A stretch of 64,000 nucleotides of DNA from Citrobacter freundii (GCF_011077955.1 NZ_JAALBX010000003.1:248001-312000); one strand, 5' to 3'. Positions 10,759-19,358 are shown, counted from the first letter of the stretch. Translations and numbers: made by a program. The notes: a model not told the origin generated them from the sequence alone.

Positions 10759-11150
10759 GATTCATTAACTCCATTATTCACGCCGTTTACTTTTTAATAG
10801 GAGGCAATGCGATAAATAGGCTCTAACCTCAATCCGTGTGAATGAGGAATACTGCCCGCAATGCGCAATAATTACCCAGCACCCCCCTACTTAATCTGAA
10901 AAATAAATGCGTTTAATCATCAGGTATGACTCGATTCAGCGTGGCGCCGTTTATTTTCTTCCCTCATCGTGAGTTTTTAGAAAATTGCCCGAGAATGAAC
11001 AACCCGGCCGCGACTTCACCGCCGCCAGGCCGTGCAAATGCACTGATCAATTTGTACAGTTAAACGGTGTCTGGTGTGGTCAGGCGAATGCCGTATACTG
11101 CGGAAAAAGCACTAAAAATACAGGCTTTACCACTTCAGGCAGGGATAAGG

Positions 11151-12116
11151 ATGGAAACGGTCAGCTTTGTTGGGCAGCTTACCCATCAGATGGTGCTTTC
11201 TGCGCCGCTATTTTTGCTCATGGCTTTAGGGTATGCCATTGGACGTTTCGCCGGTTGGCCGGATTCAGTAGGCGAGGGGCTTAACCGCTTCTGCTTTAGC
11301 GTGGCGTTACCGTGCATGCTGTTTACTGTGATGAGCAAGTTTTACGAAAGCCCTCCCGTAGACATGCGTCTGCTGATCGCCTTCTTTGGAAGCTGCTTTG
11401 TGGTCTATTTTATTGGCCGCCTGGTGGCGAAATTTGTGTTCCGGCTCGATCCCATCTCGTCATCGGTATTCAGTATCGGTGGGATTTTTTCGAATAACGT
11501 TATGCTGGGCATTCCGGTGGCCATCATTCTGCTGGGGCAATCCAGCCTGCCATCGGTTGCATTGGTGCTGGTGTTTAATAGCCTCATTCTCTGGACACTG
11601 GTGACCGTTTCCGTGGAATGGGCGCAAAGCGGCAGTTTTTCCCTGCGCGCTATTATGAAAACGCTGGTTAACGTGGTGCGTAACCCGATCATCATCGGCA
11701 TTTTTACCGGCTTCGCCTGGAGCCTGTTGCACCGCCCGCTGCCTTATATTATCGGCTCGCCTGTCACTATGCTGGGGCAAATATCCGCGCCGCTGACGCT
11801 CGTTACGCTTGGTATGAGCCTTGCCCGTTATAAAATCCGCCATGGCCTGCGTGAGAGCGTGGCCATCAGCCTGCTTAAGCTTATTGTGATGCCATTAATA
11901 GTTTGGGGGGCGGCGATTTTGCTGCATTTACCTCAGGCTGAAAGCCAGGTCGTGGTGTTACTGGGTTCGATGGCTGTCGGAGTGAATGTCTATTTGATGG
12001 CGCAAAAATTTAATGCGCTCCAGGGTGCGACGGCCACCAGTATGTTGTTAACCACGCTGCTCTCTACCGTGACCACGCCGCTATTAATGTTACTGATGAC
12101 GCGCTTTTACGCTTAA
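11151..12116 (+). CDS. Auxin-efflux-carrier-family transporter
   Basis: Predicted inner-membrane carrier of the AEC family (Pfam Mem_trans), 321 residues with about ten hydrophobic helices in two halves. Family features visible are the N-terminal LFLLMALGYAIGRF, the central GGIFSNNVMLGIPVAIILLG segment, and C-terminal TLGMSLARYKIRHG. Bacterial members such as E. coli YfdV and malonate carriers move small organic anions; the substrate here cannot be read from sequence. ATG 11151 is chosen because AGGGATAAGG lies directly upstream; the open frame extends further 5' without a better site. The gene stands alone, diverging from fdnGHI and 142 bp ahead of the sia operon. Confidence 0.85.
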   Translation: METVSFVGQLTHQMVLSAPLFLLMALGYAIGRFAGWPDSVGEGLNRFCFSVALPCMLFTVMSKFYESPPVDMRLLIAFFGSCFVVYFIGRLVAKFVFRLDPISSSVFSIGGIFSNNVMLGIPVAIILLGQSSLPSVALVLVFNSLILWTLVTVSVEWAQSGSFSLRAIMKTLVNVVRNPIIIGIFTGFAWSLLHRPLPYIIGSPVTMLGQISAPLTLVTLGMSLARYKIRHGLRESVAISLLKLIVMPLIVWGAAILLHLPQAESQVVVLLGSMAVGVNVYLMAQKFNALQGATATSMLLTTLLSTVTTPLLMLLMTRFYA

Positions 12117-12258
12117 GGACCCGGCAGCATTCAGCGCGCACGGTTTCGTTTAAGTGATTATTTTATCTTGATTTTACGCATCCCGCTTCGGTGAGATAAA
12201 ACTGTCACAATCGCCCCTTACCCTAAGATAATTCTTACGCTGTAGAGTTATCACCCTT

Positions 12259-13479
12259 ATGGATTTACCTCTGGCAATGGTTTCTTCCTCGCGCGAGCTG
12301 AACGCAGGGATGTTGCGCATTGTGGTACCGCACGTCACGCCTGCGTCAAATAACCAGCAGGTTATGGCGCTGTTTACCGATCACAAAGCGCTTATTGGCC
12401 TGCCGGTGCTGGAGATGAACCGCCCGATTGGCATGATTAACCGCCATATTTTCCTCTCGCAAATGAGCCGGCCTTTCTTTCATGAGCTTTACGATCAGAA
12501 AAGCTGCATTGCATTTATGGATAAAACGCCGCTTATCGTTGAGGCCAACGCCGGGCTGGATTATCTGGCGGAGCGGGTGATCGAAACCGGCGATAAAGCG
12601 GTCACGGAAGGGTTTATTCTTACTGACGACGGGCATTATGTGGGGATAGGTCTTGGCATCGATCTGATCAAAACCGTCTCCGGGCTTCAGGCAAAGCAGC
12701 ATCAGCAAATTATGCAGAGCATTGAATATGCGCGTGTCATTCAGGAATCGATGCTGAACCGCTCGCGGCAGTTGATGGAAGCCCATCTTGACGACTGGTG
12801 CCTGTACTGGCATCCGCGTGACTGTGTCAGCGGCGATATTTATGCTTTTCACCCCTTTGCCCACGGCTGGTTGCAGGTGGTGGCGGATTGTACCGGCCAC
12901 GGCGTGCCGGGCGCGTTTATGACCTTTATCTTCGCCTCGGCGCTGGAAAAAGCGCTAACCCAGGTGCCGCCTCACGAGCCGGAACGTCTGTTGAGCATCA
13001 TAAACCTGCACATCAAACAAACCTTAAGCCAGCTTCAGTACAGCGCGGACAAAAGCCAGTCCAACGACGGTTGCGACGCTATCGCGCTGTTTGTGGACAC
13101 CGAAAACAATACGTTGATTTGGGCTAACGCGCAGATGCACGCGTTCCAGTTGGCGGCCGGAAATGACGAGGTGGCGGTGTTGAGCGCTGACCGCAAAGGG
13201 CTTGGTTATATCGATACCCCGTCTGATTACCAGTGGCAGCGTCATCAACGCCCGCTGCAACGTGGCGATCAAGTGCTTATCGTCAGCGATGGCGTAACCG
13301 ACCAAATTGGCGGCGAGCGCGCCATCATGTTCGGTAAAAAACGCCTCCAGGGGCTGATGTTACACGAGCGCGAAAAACCCATGGCGCAGCGTTCCGACGC
13401 GCTTCTGGCCGCGCTCAAAACCTGGCAGGGGGAGCAGATGTGCCGGGACGATATGACATGGTTTGGCTTTCGCTGGTGA
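12259..13479 (+). CDS. siaA: SiaA-type PP2C phosphatase with CBS-like sensor domain
   Basis: First gene of a SiaABCD-type operon. In Pseudomonas aeruginosa SiaA dephosphorylates SiaC, which then activates the diguanylate cyclase SiaD. The C-terminal half here (from about residue 185) is a SpoIIE/PP2C domain with the metal-binding motifs SGDIYAF, VADCTGHGVPGAFM, SDGVTDQ and CRDDMTW. Pseudomonas SiaA is a much larger membrane protein with periplasmic sensor and HAMP. This 406-residue protein has no membrane helix; its first 150 residues look like a CBS pair (IGLPVLEMNRPIGMINRHIF, then GFILTDDGHYVGIGLGIDLI). The input signal is therefore probably cytoplasmic. The domain call is by eye. The symbol is given by analogy. 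Confidence 0.8.
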   Translation: MDLPLAMVSSSRELNAGMLRIVVPHVTPASNNQQVMALFTDHKALIGLPVLEMNRPIGMINRHIFLSQMSRPFFHELYDQKSCIAFMDKTPLIVEANAGLDYLAERVIETGDKAVTEGFILTDDGHYVGIGLGIDLIKTVSGLQAKQHQQIMQSIEYARVIQESMLNRSRQLMEAHLDDWCLYWHPRDCVSGDIYAFHPFAHGWLQVVADCTGHGVPGAFMTFIFASALEKALTQVPPHEPERLLSIINLHIKQTLSQLQYSADKSQSNDGCDAIALFVDTENNTLIWANAQMHAFQLAAGNDEVAVLSADRKGLGYIDTPSDYQWQRHQRPLQRGDQVLIVSDGVTDQIGGERAIMFGKKRLQGLMLHEREKPMAQRSDALLAALKTWQGEQMCRDDMTWFGFRW

Positions 13480-13480
13480 G

Positions 13481-14068
13481 ATGCAGATGAAAATGAACGA
13501 TATTCAGGTTAAAGAGGCCGTATTGATGCCGCTGTTCGGGCTGTCGCGTCACAGCGACGTTGCGCTGTTTTATACCGGTTACTTTTCCCAGCAAAACATT
13601 ATCGCCATGGGAGAGGTCATCCGCGTCTGGCTGGATAAACATGAAGCGTCGTCTGCGCTGCGCCGTCGCTTGTTTTCGGTATTTGTCGAGATGGGACAGA
13701 ACATTGTCCGCTATTCAACCGATGAGCGTTATCTCTGCACCGGGCAGGAAGACCTGCGCTTCGGCTCGTTGTGCTTTCATACCGACCATGGTCACTACTA
13801 CCTTGAAACCGCCAATCTTGTCGGTCAGGAAGAATCCTCGTTGCTTCAGACCAACCTCGACGTGTTACGCACCATGACCCAGGACGAAATCAAACAGGCC
13901 TGGAAGCAGGGCTTGCGCCGTGAAGCGCCGCCCACCAGTAAGGGCGCGAATATTGGTTTATTGACCATGGCGCGAGATACCAGCGAACCGCTGGAATATC
14001 GCTTACATCCACTGGCGGCCAGTGCTTTGTCCGCCTTCCACCTGAAGGCGACCTTCTGCCATGACTGA
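13481..14068 (+). CDS. siaB: SiaB-type protein kinase of SiaC
   Basis: About 195 residues, SiaB family. In Pseudomonas SiaB phosphorylates SiaC and so opposes SiaA. The segment FVEMGQNIVRYS resembles the N-box of GHKL-type kinases (anti-sigma-factor kinase-like), and SKGANIGLLTMAR resembles their G-box region; this is pattern recognition, not an alignment. It follows siaA by 1 bp and overlaps siaC by 8 bp, so the genes are tightly coupled. Three in-frame ATGs (13481, 13487, 13493) are possible starts; GGTGAG overlapping the siaA stop favours 13487 or 13481. The neighbours, order and size all match the sia operon, which strengthens the call. Confidence 0.78.
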   Translation: MQMKMNDIQVKEAVLMPLFGLSRHSDVALFYTGYFSQQNIIAMGEVIRVWLDKHEASSALRRRLFSVFVEMGQNIVRYSTDERYLCTGQEDLRFGSLCFHTDHGHYYLETANLVGQEESSLLQTNLDVLRTMTQDEIKQAWKQGLRREAPPTSKGANIGLLTMARDTSEPLEYRLHPLAASALSAFHLKATFCHD

Positions 14069-14474
14069 AACCATTTTACTGCCGCCCATTGCGCTTGCCG
14101 CCACCCATTCCACGCCCGCGGTCGATTTTGATTTTTCGGCCTGCCGGCTGGTGATAAAAGGCGAAGCTTACCCTGAAAACGCCGCCGCCTTTTTTCGCCC
14201 GCTACTGGACGCGGTTGAAACCTGGCTTTCGGATAACGCCGACCCCCAACCCGTCTCTGTTCATGTGGCGCTCAGTTATTTCAACAGTTCCAGCACCAAG
14301 CTGCTGTTCGAGTTCTTTGATTGCCTTAACCGCTTTGCGCTGACGGGAAAACCCTGTCATCTGCACTGGTATTACGATGCCGAGGACGATATTTCTGAGG
14401 AGTTCGGCCAGGAATTGAGTCAGGATTTTCCGGCGCTGCGCGTCATGCTGATAGCGGATTTGAGCCAATGTTAG
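14061..14474 (+). CDS. siaC: SiaC-family phospho-switch protein
   Basis: 137 residues, SiaC family. In the Pseudomonas pathway the unphosphorylated form binds and activates SiaD; phosphorylation on one Thr by SiaB blocks this. The expected phospho-acceptor loop is present as LSYFNSSSTKLLFEFF, with Thr79 the likely acceptor (Ser76-78 adjacent). The protein is acidic and cytoplasmic with no other motif. It overlaps both siaB (8 bp) and siaD (7 bp), indicating coordinated translation. Functional assignment is by family and operon context. Confidence 0.82.
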   Translation: MTETILLPPIALAATHSTPAVDFDFSACRLVIKGEAYPENAAAFFRPLLDAVETWLSDNADPQPVSVHVALSYFNSSSTKLLFEFFDCLNRFALTGKPCHLHWYYDAEDDISEEFGQELSQDFPALRVMLIADLSQC

Positions 14475-15232
14475 ATATTAACGAACTGTTCAGGGATGAA
14501 TTTCTGGTGCTGGAAGAGGCCCGCGCCACGGCGGCGAACACCCTGCTGCCTGCGGATGCGTACCGTGAGGAGTTGTTGGTGCTGACGTTGCGTTATCAGC
14601 GTCTCATCCGCGAATCCTACCGGCTAATCTCGCGAAGCGATCGCGCCGAGCGGGAATTAAATCGCATAAATGAACAACTGCAACTGCTCGCAACACAGCT
14701 GGAATACGAGGCGACCCACGACCCGCTGACGGCGGTGTTTAACCGAAGCGCCATTATCAATCAGATAAGCCAGGCATTAACCCAGGGCAATGTGGCGCTG
14801 ATCCTGCTTGATATCGATCACTTCAAGCGGATCAATGATGATCACGGTCATCCGATGGGGGATAAAGTGATTTGCTCGCTGGTGGCGCGGATCCGCCGCG
14901 CGGTACCGGAAATGGCGGCGATTGGTCGGGTAGGGGGCGAGGAATTTACTATCCTGCTACCCAATACGCGGATTGAAGAGGCGATGATAACGGCAGGGTA
15001 TATTCACGCTTCACTGAACGCCTCACCGCTGGATGTTTTGCCCGGTCGGCTCGTGACGGCAAGTATCGGCGTGAGCCTTGGCCTGCGCGGGAGTGATTTC
15101 GAGTCGTTATACACCGCAGCGGATGTCGCGCTGTATTGCGCAAAAAATCGCGGACGCAATCAGGTTGCGTTACACGACGCTTTTTTTCGCGAACCCAGTC
15201 CAGCCCACTCTCTTAAAATTTGTTCAACCTGA
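14468..15232 (+). CDS. siaD: SiaD-type diguanylate cyclase
   Basis: Makes cyclic-di-GMP from two GTP. 254 residues: an N-terminal helical/coiled-coil segment (about 1-80, rich in charged heptads such as SDRAERELNRINEQLQLL) and a GGDEF domain (about 85-245) with LLDIDHFKRINDDHGH and the active-site motif GGEEF at 156-160. No RxxD inhibitory I-site is found five residues ahead of GGEEF (the positions read PEMA), so simple product inhibition is not expected. There is no membrane or sensor domain; control should come through SiaC bound to the helical stalk, as in Pseudomonas. Last gene of the operon, overlapping siaC by 7 bp. Confidence 0.85.
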   Translation: MLDINELFRDEFLVLEEARATAANTLLPADAYREELLVLTLRYQRLIRESYRLISRSDRAERELNRINEQLQLLATQLEYEATHDPLTAVFNRSAIINQISQALTQGNVALILLDIDHFKRINDDHGHPMGDKVICSLVARIRRAVPEMAAIGRVGGEEFTILLPNTRIEEAMITAGYIHASLNASPLDVLPGRLVTASIGVSLGLRGSDFESLYTAADVALYCAKNRGRNQVALHDAFFREPSPAHSLKICST

Positions 15233-15383
15233 ACAGATGTTTCTTTTCTTTTTTTAACCAACTCATTGGCTTATAGATAACGCCGCCTTTTCGCAGTATC
15301 AGGCACAGTTTGTTGCCAATACGAACCGGATAAAACAGATCATTGATTAACCCTTTTTCATGCACCAGCCAGTGTGAAGTCAT
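15213..15383 (-). CDS. Small hypothetical basic protein (56 aa)
   Basis: A 56-codon frame on the minus strand beginning MTSHWLVHEKGLIND and ending in a Lys-rich tail (KKEKKHLFRLNKF). GGAGA lies five bases before the ATG at 15383, a good ribosome site, which is why this start is preferred over the ATG at 15395. Its 3' end overlaps the last 20 bases of siaD on the opposite strand. No family recognised. It could be a genuine small protein or chance. Confidence 0.4.
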   Translation of the reverse strand: MTSHWLVHEKGLINDLFYPVRIGNKLCLILRKGGVIYKPMSWLKKEKKHLFRLNKF

Positions 15384-15829
15384 AAGAATCTCCATTACCA
15401 GGTTGATGGTCGAGTATCAAAGTGTTAACGGAAACAACAACGTACTGATGAGTTAAAATTAATTTTGGTCGGGCGTCTTTATTTTTAAATCAGAACAATC
15501 CTGTTTGGTGATGGTCCGCACATAAATAATCACGTAATTTTTCCATGGTTAAATATTAAATATCATATATTTTGAATTTACATTAATTTGGTTTTAAACA
15601 CTCGCTTGCGGTAATAACGTAACGGCGGATGATGACGAAATACGAAACGGTTATTTTTGTGTAATGCTGCGGGCAAAAAAATCGGTGAGTTGAATTTAAA
15701 ATCAATGGGTTAAGATGAATAGAGATTATTCCGTATGACAAACCCCAGATGCTGAACCATACTTTTAATTCTGAAAATATGTTGTTTAACGCGACCGATG
15801 TCATTTCTGTGAATCAGTCAGGAGGCCGA
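15384..15829. other. Non-coding AT-rich spacer
   Basis: No supported gene. A 73-codon minus-strand frame at 15583-15804 has no ribosome site. The stretch probably holds promoters for the small ORF at 15383 (minus) and the micro-ORF at 15830 (plus). Confidence 0.5.
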
Positions 15830-15925
15830 ATGAAACTTTTTGCTTATCTTAACGTTGATGAAAAAGAAAAAGACGATCCGACCAATGCGCCAGAATCAGG
15901 TGATAAAAAACCTGATCAAAAATAA
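15830..15925 (+). CDS. 31-residue hydrophilic micro-protein
   Basis: ATG at 15830 is preceded by a textbook AGGAGG at 6-bp spacing and opens 31 codons rich in Lys, Asp and Glu (MKLFAYLNVDEKEKDD...). A strong terminator starts 16 bp after the stop. A minimal transcription unit with its own ribosome site and terminator suggests it is really expressed. No homologue is recognised. It sits between the sia operon and the BLUF-EAL gene. Highly charged, probably unstructured, no signal or membrane segment. Confidence 0.6.
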   Translation: MKLFAYLNVDEKEKDDPTNAPESGDKKPDQK

Positions 15926-15940
15926 AAAGTATTCATCACA

Positions 15941-15970
15941 CCACCGGGTCTTCCCGGTGGTTTCTGGTTT
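15941..15970 (+). terminator. Intrinsic terminator after the micro-ORF
   Basis: CCACCGGG-tctt-CCCGGTGG is a perfect 8-bp stem followed by TTTCTGGTTT. Confidence 0.85.
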
Positions 15971-16228
15971 CAATTATGGCAAACAGATGACGCTATAATT
16001 TCACTTTACTCAACGCATTTCTTCCCTTTCCCCATCTATCCATTTTAGATAAGCCTAAACGGTCCTTTTATCCTCTCATTGGGTATGGTTATTCCTGGTC
16101 ATAATTCTTGTGTCGACAGCGATATTTCTTTATTAGCGCTGTTGTTATTTGGAAAAAATTAAAGGTATTCTGAAACGACTTTTTGCCCGCTACGCCTGGC
16201 GAATCTCTTACGCAAAAGGACTTGATTG

Positions 16229-17443
16229 ATGCTTTCCACGTTAATTTACCGGAGTCGCTTAACCGCCGGGTTTAGTCCCGAACATTTGCCGTTACTGGTA
16301 AGCAAATCACAGCAGAAAAATGAGAATTCGCAGGTAACCGGCGTACTGCTGTTTGACGGCACCCATTTTCTTCAAGTTCTTGAAGGGCCGCTGGAATCGG
16401 TTAATTGGCTGTACAGCATTATCTGCAACGATCCCCGTCATGATAGCGTGGTTGAGCTGATGCGCGATTACGCGCCGCGCCGACGCTTTAATAATCTGGG
16501 GATGGAATTAATTGACTTACGTAAGGCAGAGCAAAGCGCCATTTTTCAGTCCCCCATGATACCGCGGTCACGCTTTTTTGATCTGTCGGGTGAAGATCGC
16601 GTTTATAAATTTATTAAGTCCTTTATGGCAGGCGACTGGAAAACCCTGTTTACTCACCGAACTGAGCCGGAAGACTGGACATTTACGCCGGACAACCGCG
16701 CGTTTGGCGCGGTTAGCGTCCCGCTGAGCGTTGGCCAACCCTGCCAGTTTGCGTTTCAGCCTATTATCGAACCGCTGAAAGGCAAAATTAGCTCCCTTGA
16801 GGCGCTCATTCGCAGCCCAAGCGGCGGTTCGCCGCAAGAGTATTTCGGCGCCATACCGCCCAATAAACTGCATGAAGCCGATCTCTATTCGAAAGCCTGG
16901 GCTTTTGCGCTGGCGAATAAAATTGGCATCGGCGAGCATAAAATATCCATTAATCTGTTGCCGATGTCGCTGGTCATGGTGCCGAATGCCGTGAACATTT
17001 TGCTTGAGCAAATCGCGCAAAATGGCCTGGTGCCGGAGCAGGTCATTGTTGAAGTCACTGAAGATGAGGTGATTTCCCGCTTTGATGCCTTCCAGATCGC
17101 CGTGCGTGAGTTACGCTCGGCGGGCATTGGCCTGGCTATCGATGATTTCGGCTCGGGGTTTGCCGGGCTGTCGCTGTTGACCCGCTTTCAGCCGGATAAA
17201 CTTAAAATCGACCGCAGCATTGTCAGCGATATCCATATACATGGGCCGAAACAGGCCATTGTGCATGCGATTTTAAACTGTTGCGCTGCGCTTGAAATCA
17301 GCGTGGTGGCGGAAGGGGTCGAAAAAGTGGAGGAGTGGTGCTGGCTTGAAGCCGCGGGCGTGCAGCGCTTTCAGGGATTTTTGTTTGCAAGGCCGGTACT
17401 CAATGGCGTCCCCGATGTGTCCTGGCCGCAAAGACGAGTTTAA
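16229..17443 (+). CDS. blrP1: BLUF-EAL blue-light-regulated c-di-GMP phosphodiesterase (BlrP1-like)
   Basis: 404 residues: N-terminal BLUF flavin domain (1-95, with photocycle Tyr7 in LIYRS and Gln49 in FLQVLEG) and a C-terminal EAL domain (about 165-400). The EAL residues needed for metal and c-di-GMP binding are all present: Glu191 (LEALIRSP), Asn242, Glu275 (VEVTE), Asp305-Asp306 (IDDFGSG), Lys326, Glu362 (AEGVE) and Gln382. E. coli BluF has lost several and is a protein-interaction switch; this protein instead matches Klebsiella BlrP1, a light-activated phosphodiesterase (shared EALIRSP-GGSP stretch). ATG 16229 follows AAGGA; the upstream TTG at 16226 is less likely. Convergent with the GH15 gene. 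Confidence 0.9.
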   Translation: MLSTLIYRSRLTAGFSPEHLPLLVSKSQQKNENSQVTGVLLFDGTHFLQVLEGPLESVNWLYSIICNDPRHDSVVELMRDYAPRRRFNNLGMELIDLRKAEQSAIFQSPMIPRSRFFDLSGEDRVYKFIKSFMAGDWKTLFTHRTEPEDWTFTPDNRAFGAVSVPLSVGQPCQFAFQPIIEPLKGKISSLEALIRSPSGGSPQEYFGAIPPNKLHEADLYSKAWAFALANKIGIGEHKISINLLPMSLVMVPNAVNILLEQIAQNGLVPEQVIVEVTEDEVISRFDAFQIAVRELRSAGIGLAIDDFGSGFAGLSLLTRFQPDKLKIDRSIVSDIHIHGPKQAIVHAILNCCAALEISVVAEGVEKVEEWCWLEAAGVQRFQGFLFARPVLNGVPDVSWPQRRV

Positions 17444-17474
17444 CTTGCTGACCGGTAACGCGGCGGCGAAACGC

Positions 17475-19307
17475 TTACGCGTCATCTTTAATCCAGAAGC
17501 GGTTGCCGGCTAACGCATCCGCAGCACAGATTAACGCCAGATGGCTCAGTCCCTGCGGCACATTACCGCGCCATTCTCCGGTTCGGACATCAAACATCTC
17601 ATTAAACGTCTCGACGTTACCTTTATTGCAAAGCGTATCCAGAATTTGATTCATATACCCACAGGCTTTTTCTTCATCCCCTAAGCGCGCCCACGCTTCC
17701 ACCAGCCAGAATGAACATGCCACAAAGGTACTTTCTTCTTTTTCCACATCGCTGTAGCGATAGAGCATCGGCGTGCCGTGCCCTAACTCTTTCACCATCG
17801 CCTCGTAGGTCGATTTCATCCGCGCCGGGTTGACCTTAAGGCCGTAATACCACACCAGCCCCAGCGCGGCATCGAGGCGATCGGTCCCGGCATAAAACGT
17901 ATAGGCCTGTTTTGCCTCGGACCAGCAATGGGTTTCCACCCACTCGCTAATCCGCGCTTTCTCGCGCTCCCAGCGGCCCCGCCAGGTGGTTTCGATATGG
18001 CCTTCATCCGCGAGGCATATCGCGATATCAAGGGTTATCCAGCAGGCTATCTTCGAATGGGTATAGTGGCGTCGCTCATGCAGTTCCCAAATGCCGGAAT
18101 CATCCTGACGCCAGGAATCCGCGCACTCATTGGCAAGTTGAGCCAGTAAACGCGCCGTGGTCAAATCCAGTACGTGACCGGCATTAACGAACAGGAATGC
18201 TGTTTCCAGCATATCGCCGTACATGCTGAGCTGTTGCTGGCTTTGCGCGTTATTGCCAAGCCGTACTGGCTGGGAACCTCGGTAGCCCTCCAGCGGCAGA
18301 AAGGTCTCCTCTGGAACAATATCGCCGTCCAGGGTGTAACAGGCACGCAAGGATCCTTCATGACGAATGATGGTCGCCGTCAGCCAGGAAAAGGCTGCTT
18401 TACACTCCGCCAGCGCGCCAATAAACGCGAAAGCGCGAATAATCAGGCACGCGTCGCGTATCCAGGCGTAACGGTAATCGTAATTTTTCTCGCCGCCGAT
18501 GCCTTCGGGCAGGGACGTGGTAGGCGCCGCCGCCAGTGCACCGGTGGGTGAATAGAGCAGGAATTTCAGCGCCAGCGCTGAACGGTGTACATGGGGCTTA
18601 AATTTGCCCTGATAGGTGAGATTCTGCGTCCAGTGACGCCAGGCATGATCGCTGTTATCAATACGCTCATCAATAGACGCCATTGACGGCACCGCCAGCG
18701 GTTCCTTTTGGCTTACCAGCAGCGCTATCAGGGTACGGTCGCCTTCGCGCAGGCTGAGCGTGCCTTCAATACGTTTATCGTCTTTTAACGTATAGGTCAT
18801 CTCGTCGGGCGTGCGTAACATCGCCATTAAATCGCCGATATGCACCACATCGCCCAGCCGCGATTCGGCAATCCACGGGGCGCGGGTGCAGGCGGCAGTA
18901 CCCGGCACAAAGGTTAATTGAAGCTCAAGGTGGCCTTCCAGGCACTCTATACGCCGCGCCAGCTCACACCACGGCAGACGGCCTGCGAAAGTGCTGTTTA
19001 GTGATTCGGTAACACGCACCAGGCCTGAGGCCGTTTTGAAGCAGGTTTCCAGCACATTGCTGTTTTCCCGGTAGCGCCGCTCGGTATGATATTCACCGAC
19101 CGGCGCAATCTGGAAATACCCGCCCGCTCGGGCGTCGAGAATGCGGTCAAACAACGGCGGTGAGTCCATATTTGGGGCGCACCACCAGTCTATCGCGCCG
19201 TCAGGGGCAATCAGGGCGACGGAGCGCCCGTCGCCAATGGCGGCATAATCACCAAGCTCTGCATAGCCGTCGATGCGTTGGTGATGCTGATAAGACTGGT
19301 TTTTCAT
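17475..19307 (-). CDS. Glycoside hydrolase family 15 protein
   Basis: 610 residues, cytoplasmic. N-terminal beta-sandwich (DYAAIGDGRSVALIAPDGAIDWWCAPNMDSPPLFDRIL) and C-terminal (alpha/alpha)6 barrel with the GH15 signatures YDYRYAWIRDA (about residue 280) and EESTFVACSFWLVEAWARLG near the end. GH15 contains glucoamylases, glucodextranases and trehalases; the bacterial group with this N-terminus is often trehalase or of unknown specificity. It lies 51 bp downstream of an SDR oxidoreductase gene, probably in the same transcript. Enterobacterial genes of this pairing are typically stress or stationary-phase type, but I see no decisive promoter. Confidence 0.88.
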   Translation of the reverse strand: MKNQSYQHHQRIDGYAELGDYAAIGDGRSVALIAPDGAIDWWCAPNMDSPPLFDRILDARAGGYFQIAPVGEYHTERRYRENSNVLETCFKTASGLVRVTESLNSTFAGRLPWCELARRIECLEGHLELQLTFVPGTAACTRAPWIAESRLGDVVHIGDLMAMLRTPDEMTYTLKDDKRIEGTLSLREGDRTLIALLVSQKEPLAVPSMASIDERIDNSDHAWRHWTQNLTYQGKFKPHVHRSALALKFLLYSPTGALAAAPTTSLPEGIGGEKNYDYRYAWIRDACLIIRAFAFIGALAECKAAFSWLTATIIRHEGSLRACYTLDGDIVPEETFLPLEGYRGSQPVRLGNNAQSQQQLSMYGDMLETAFLFVNAGHVLDLTTARLLAQLANECADSWRQDDSGIWELHERRHYTHSKIACWITLDIAICLADEGHIETTWRGRWEREKARISEWVETHCWSEAKQAYTFYAGTDRLDAALGLVWYYGLKVNPARMKSTYEAMVKELGHGTPMLYRYSDVEKEESTFVACSFWLVEAWARLGDEEKACGYMNQILDTLCNKGNVETFNEMFDVRTGEWRGNVPQGLSHLALICAADALAGNRFWIKDDA

Positions 19308-19358
19308 CCGGCAATCCCCTTGCGCTGTATATGCCTGTCAGGTGCGTTGCCCTGCCGA

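Larger units (their letters stand above)
10251..11150. other. Long non-coding region upstream of fdnG
   Basis: About 0.9 kb, AT-rich, with no ORF that I can support. It holds the candidate FNR-like and NarL-like sites listed separately and several weak inverted repeats, for example CTAACTA...TAGTTAG around 10371-10403. It must contain the promoters of fdnG (minus) and of the carrier gene at 11151 (plus). Confidence 0.6.

Noticed and set aside
15221-15250. Terminator TGTTCA-acc-TGAACA at the siaD stop
   Set aside because: Only a 6-bp AT-rich stem overlapping the stop codon and an interrupted T-run; too weak to list as a feature.
15583-15804. 73-codon minus-strand frame
   Set aside because: No ribosome site, AT-rich random-looking sequence, no recognisable feature.
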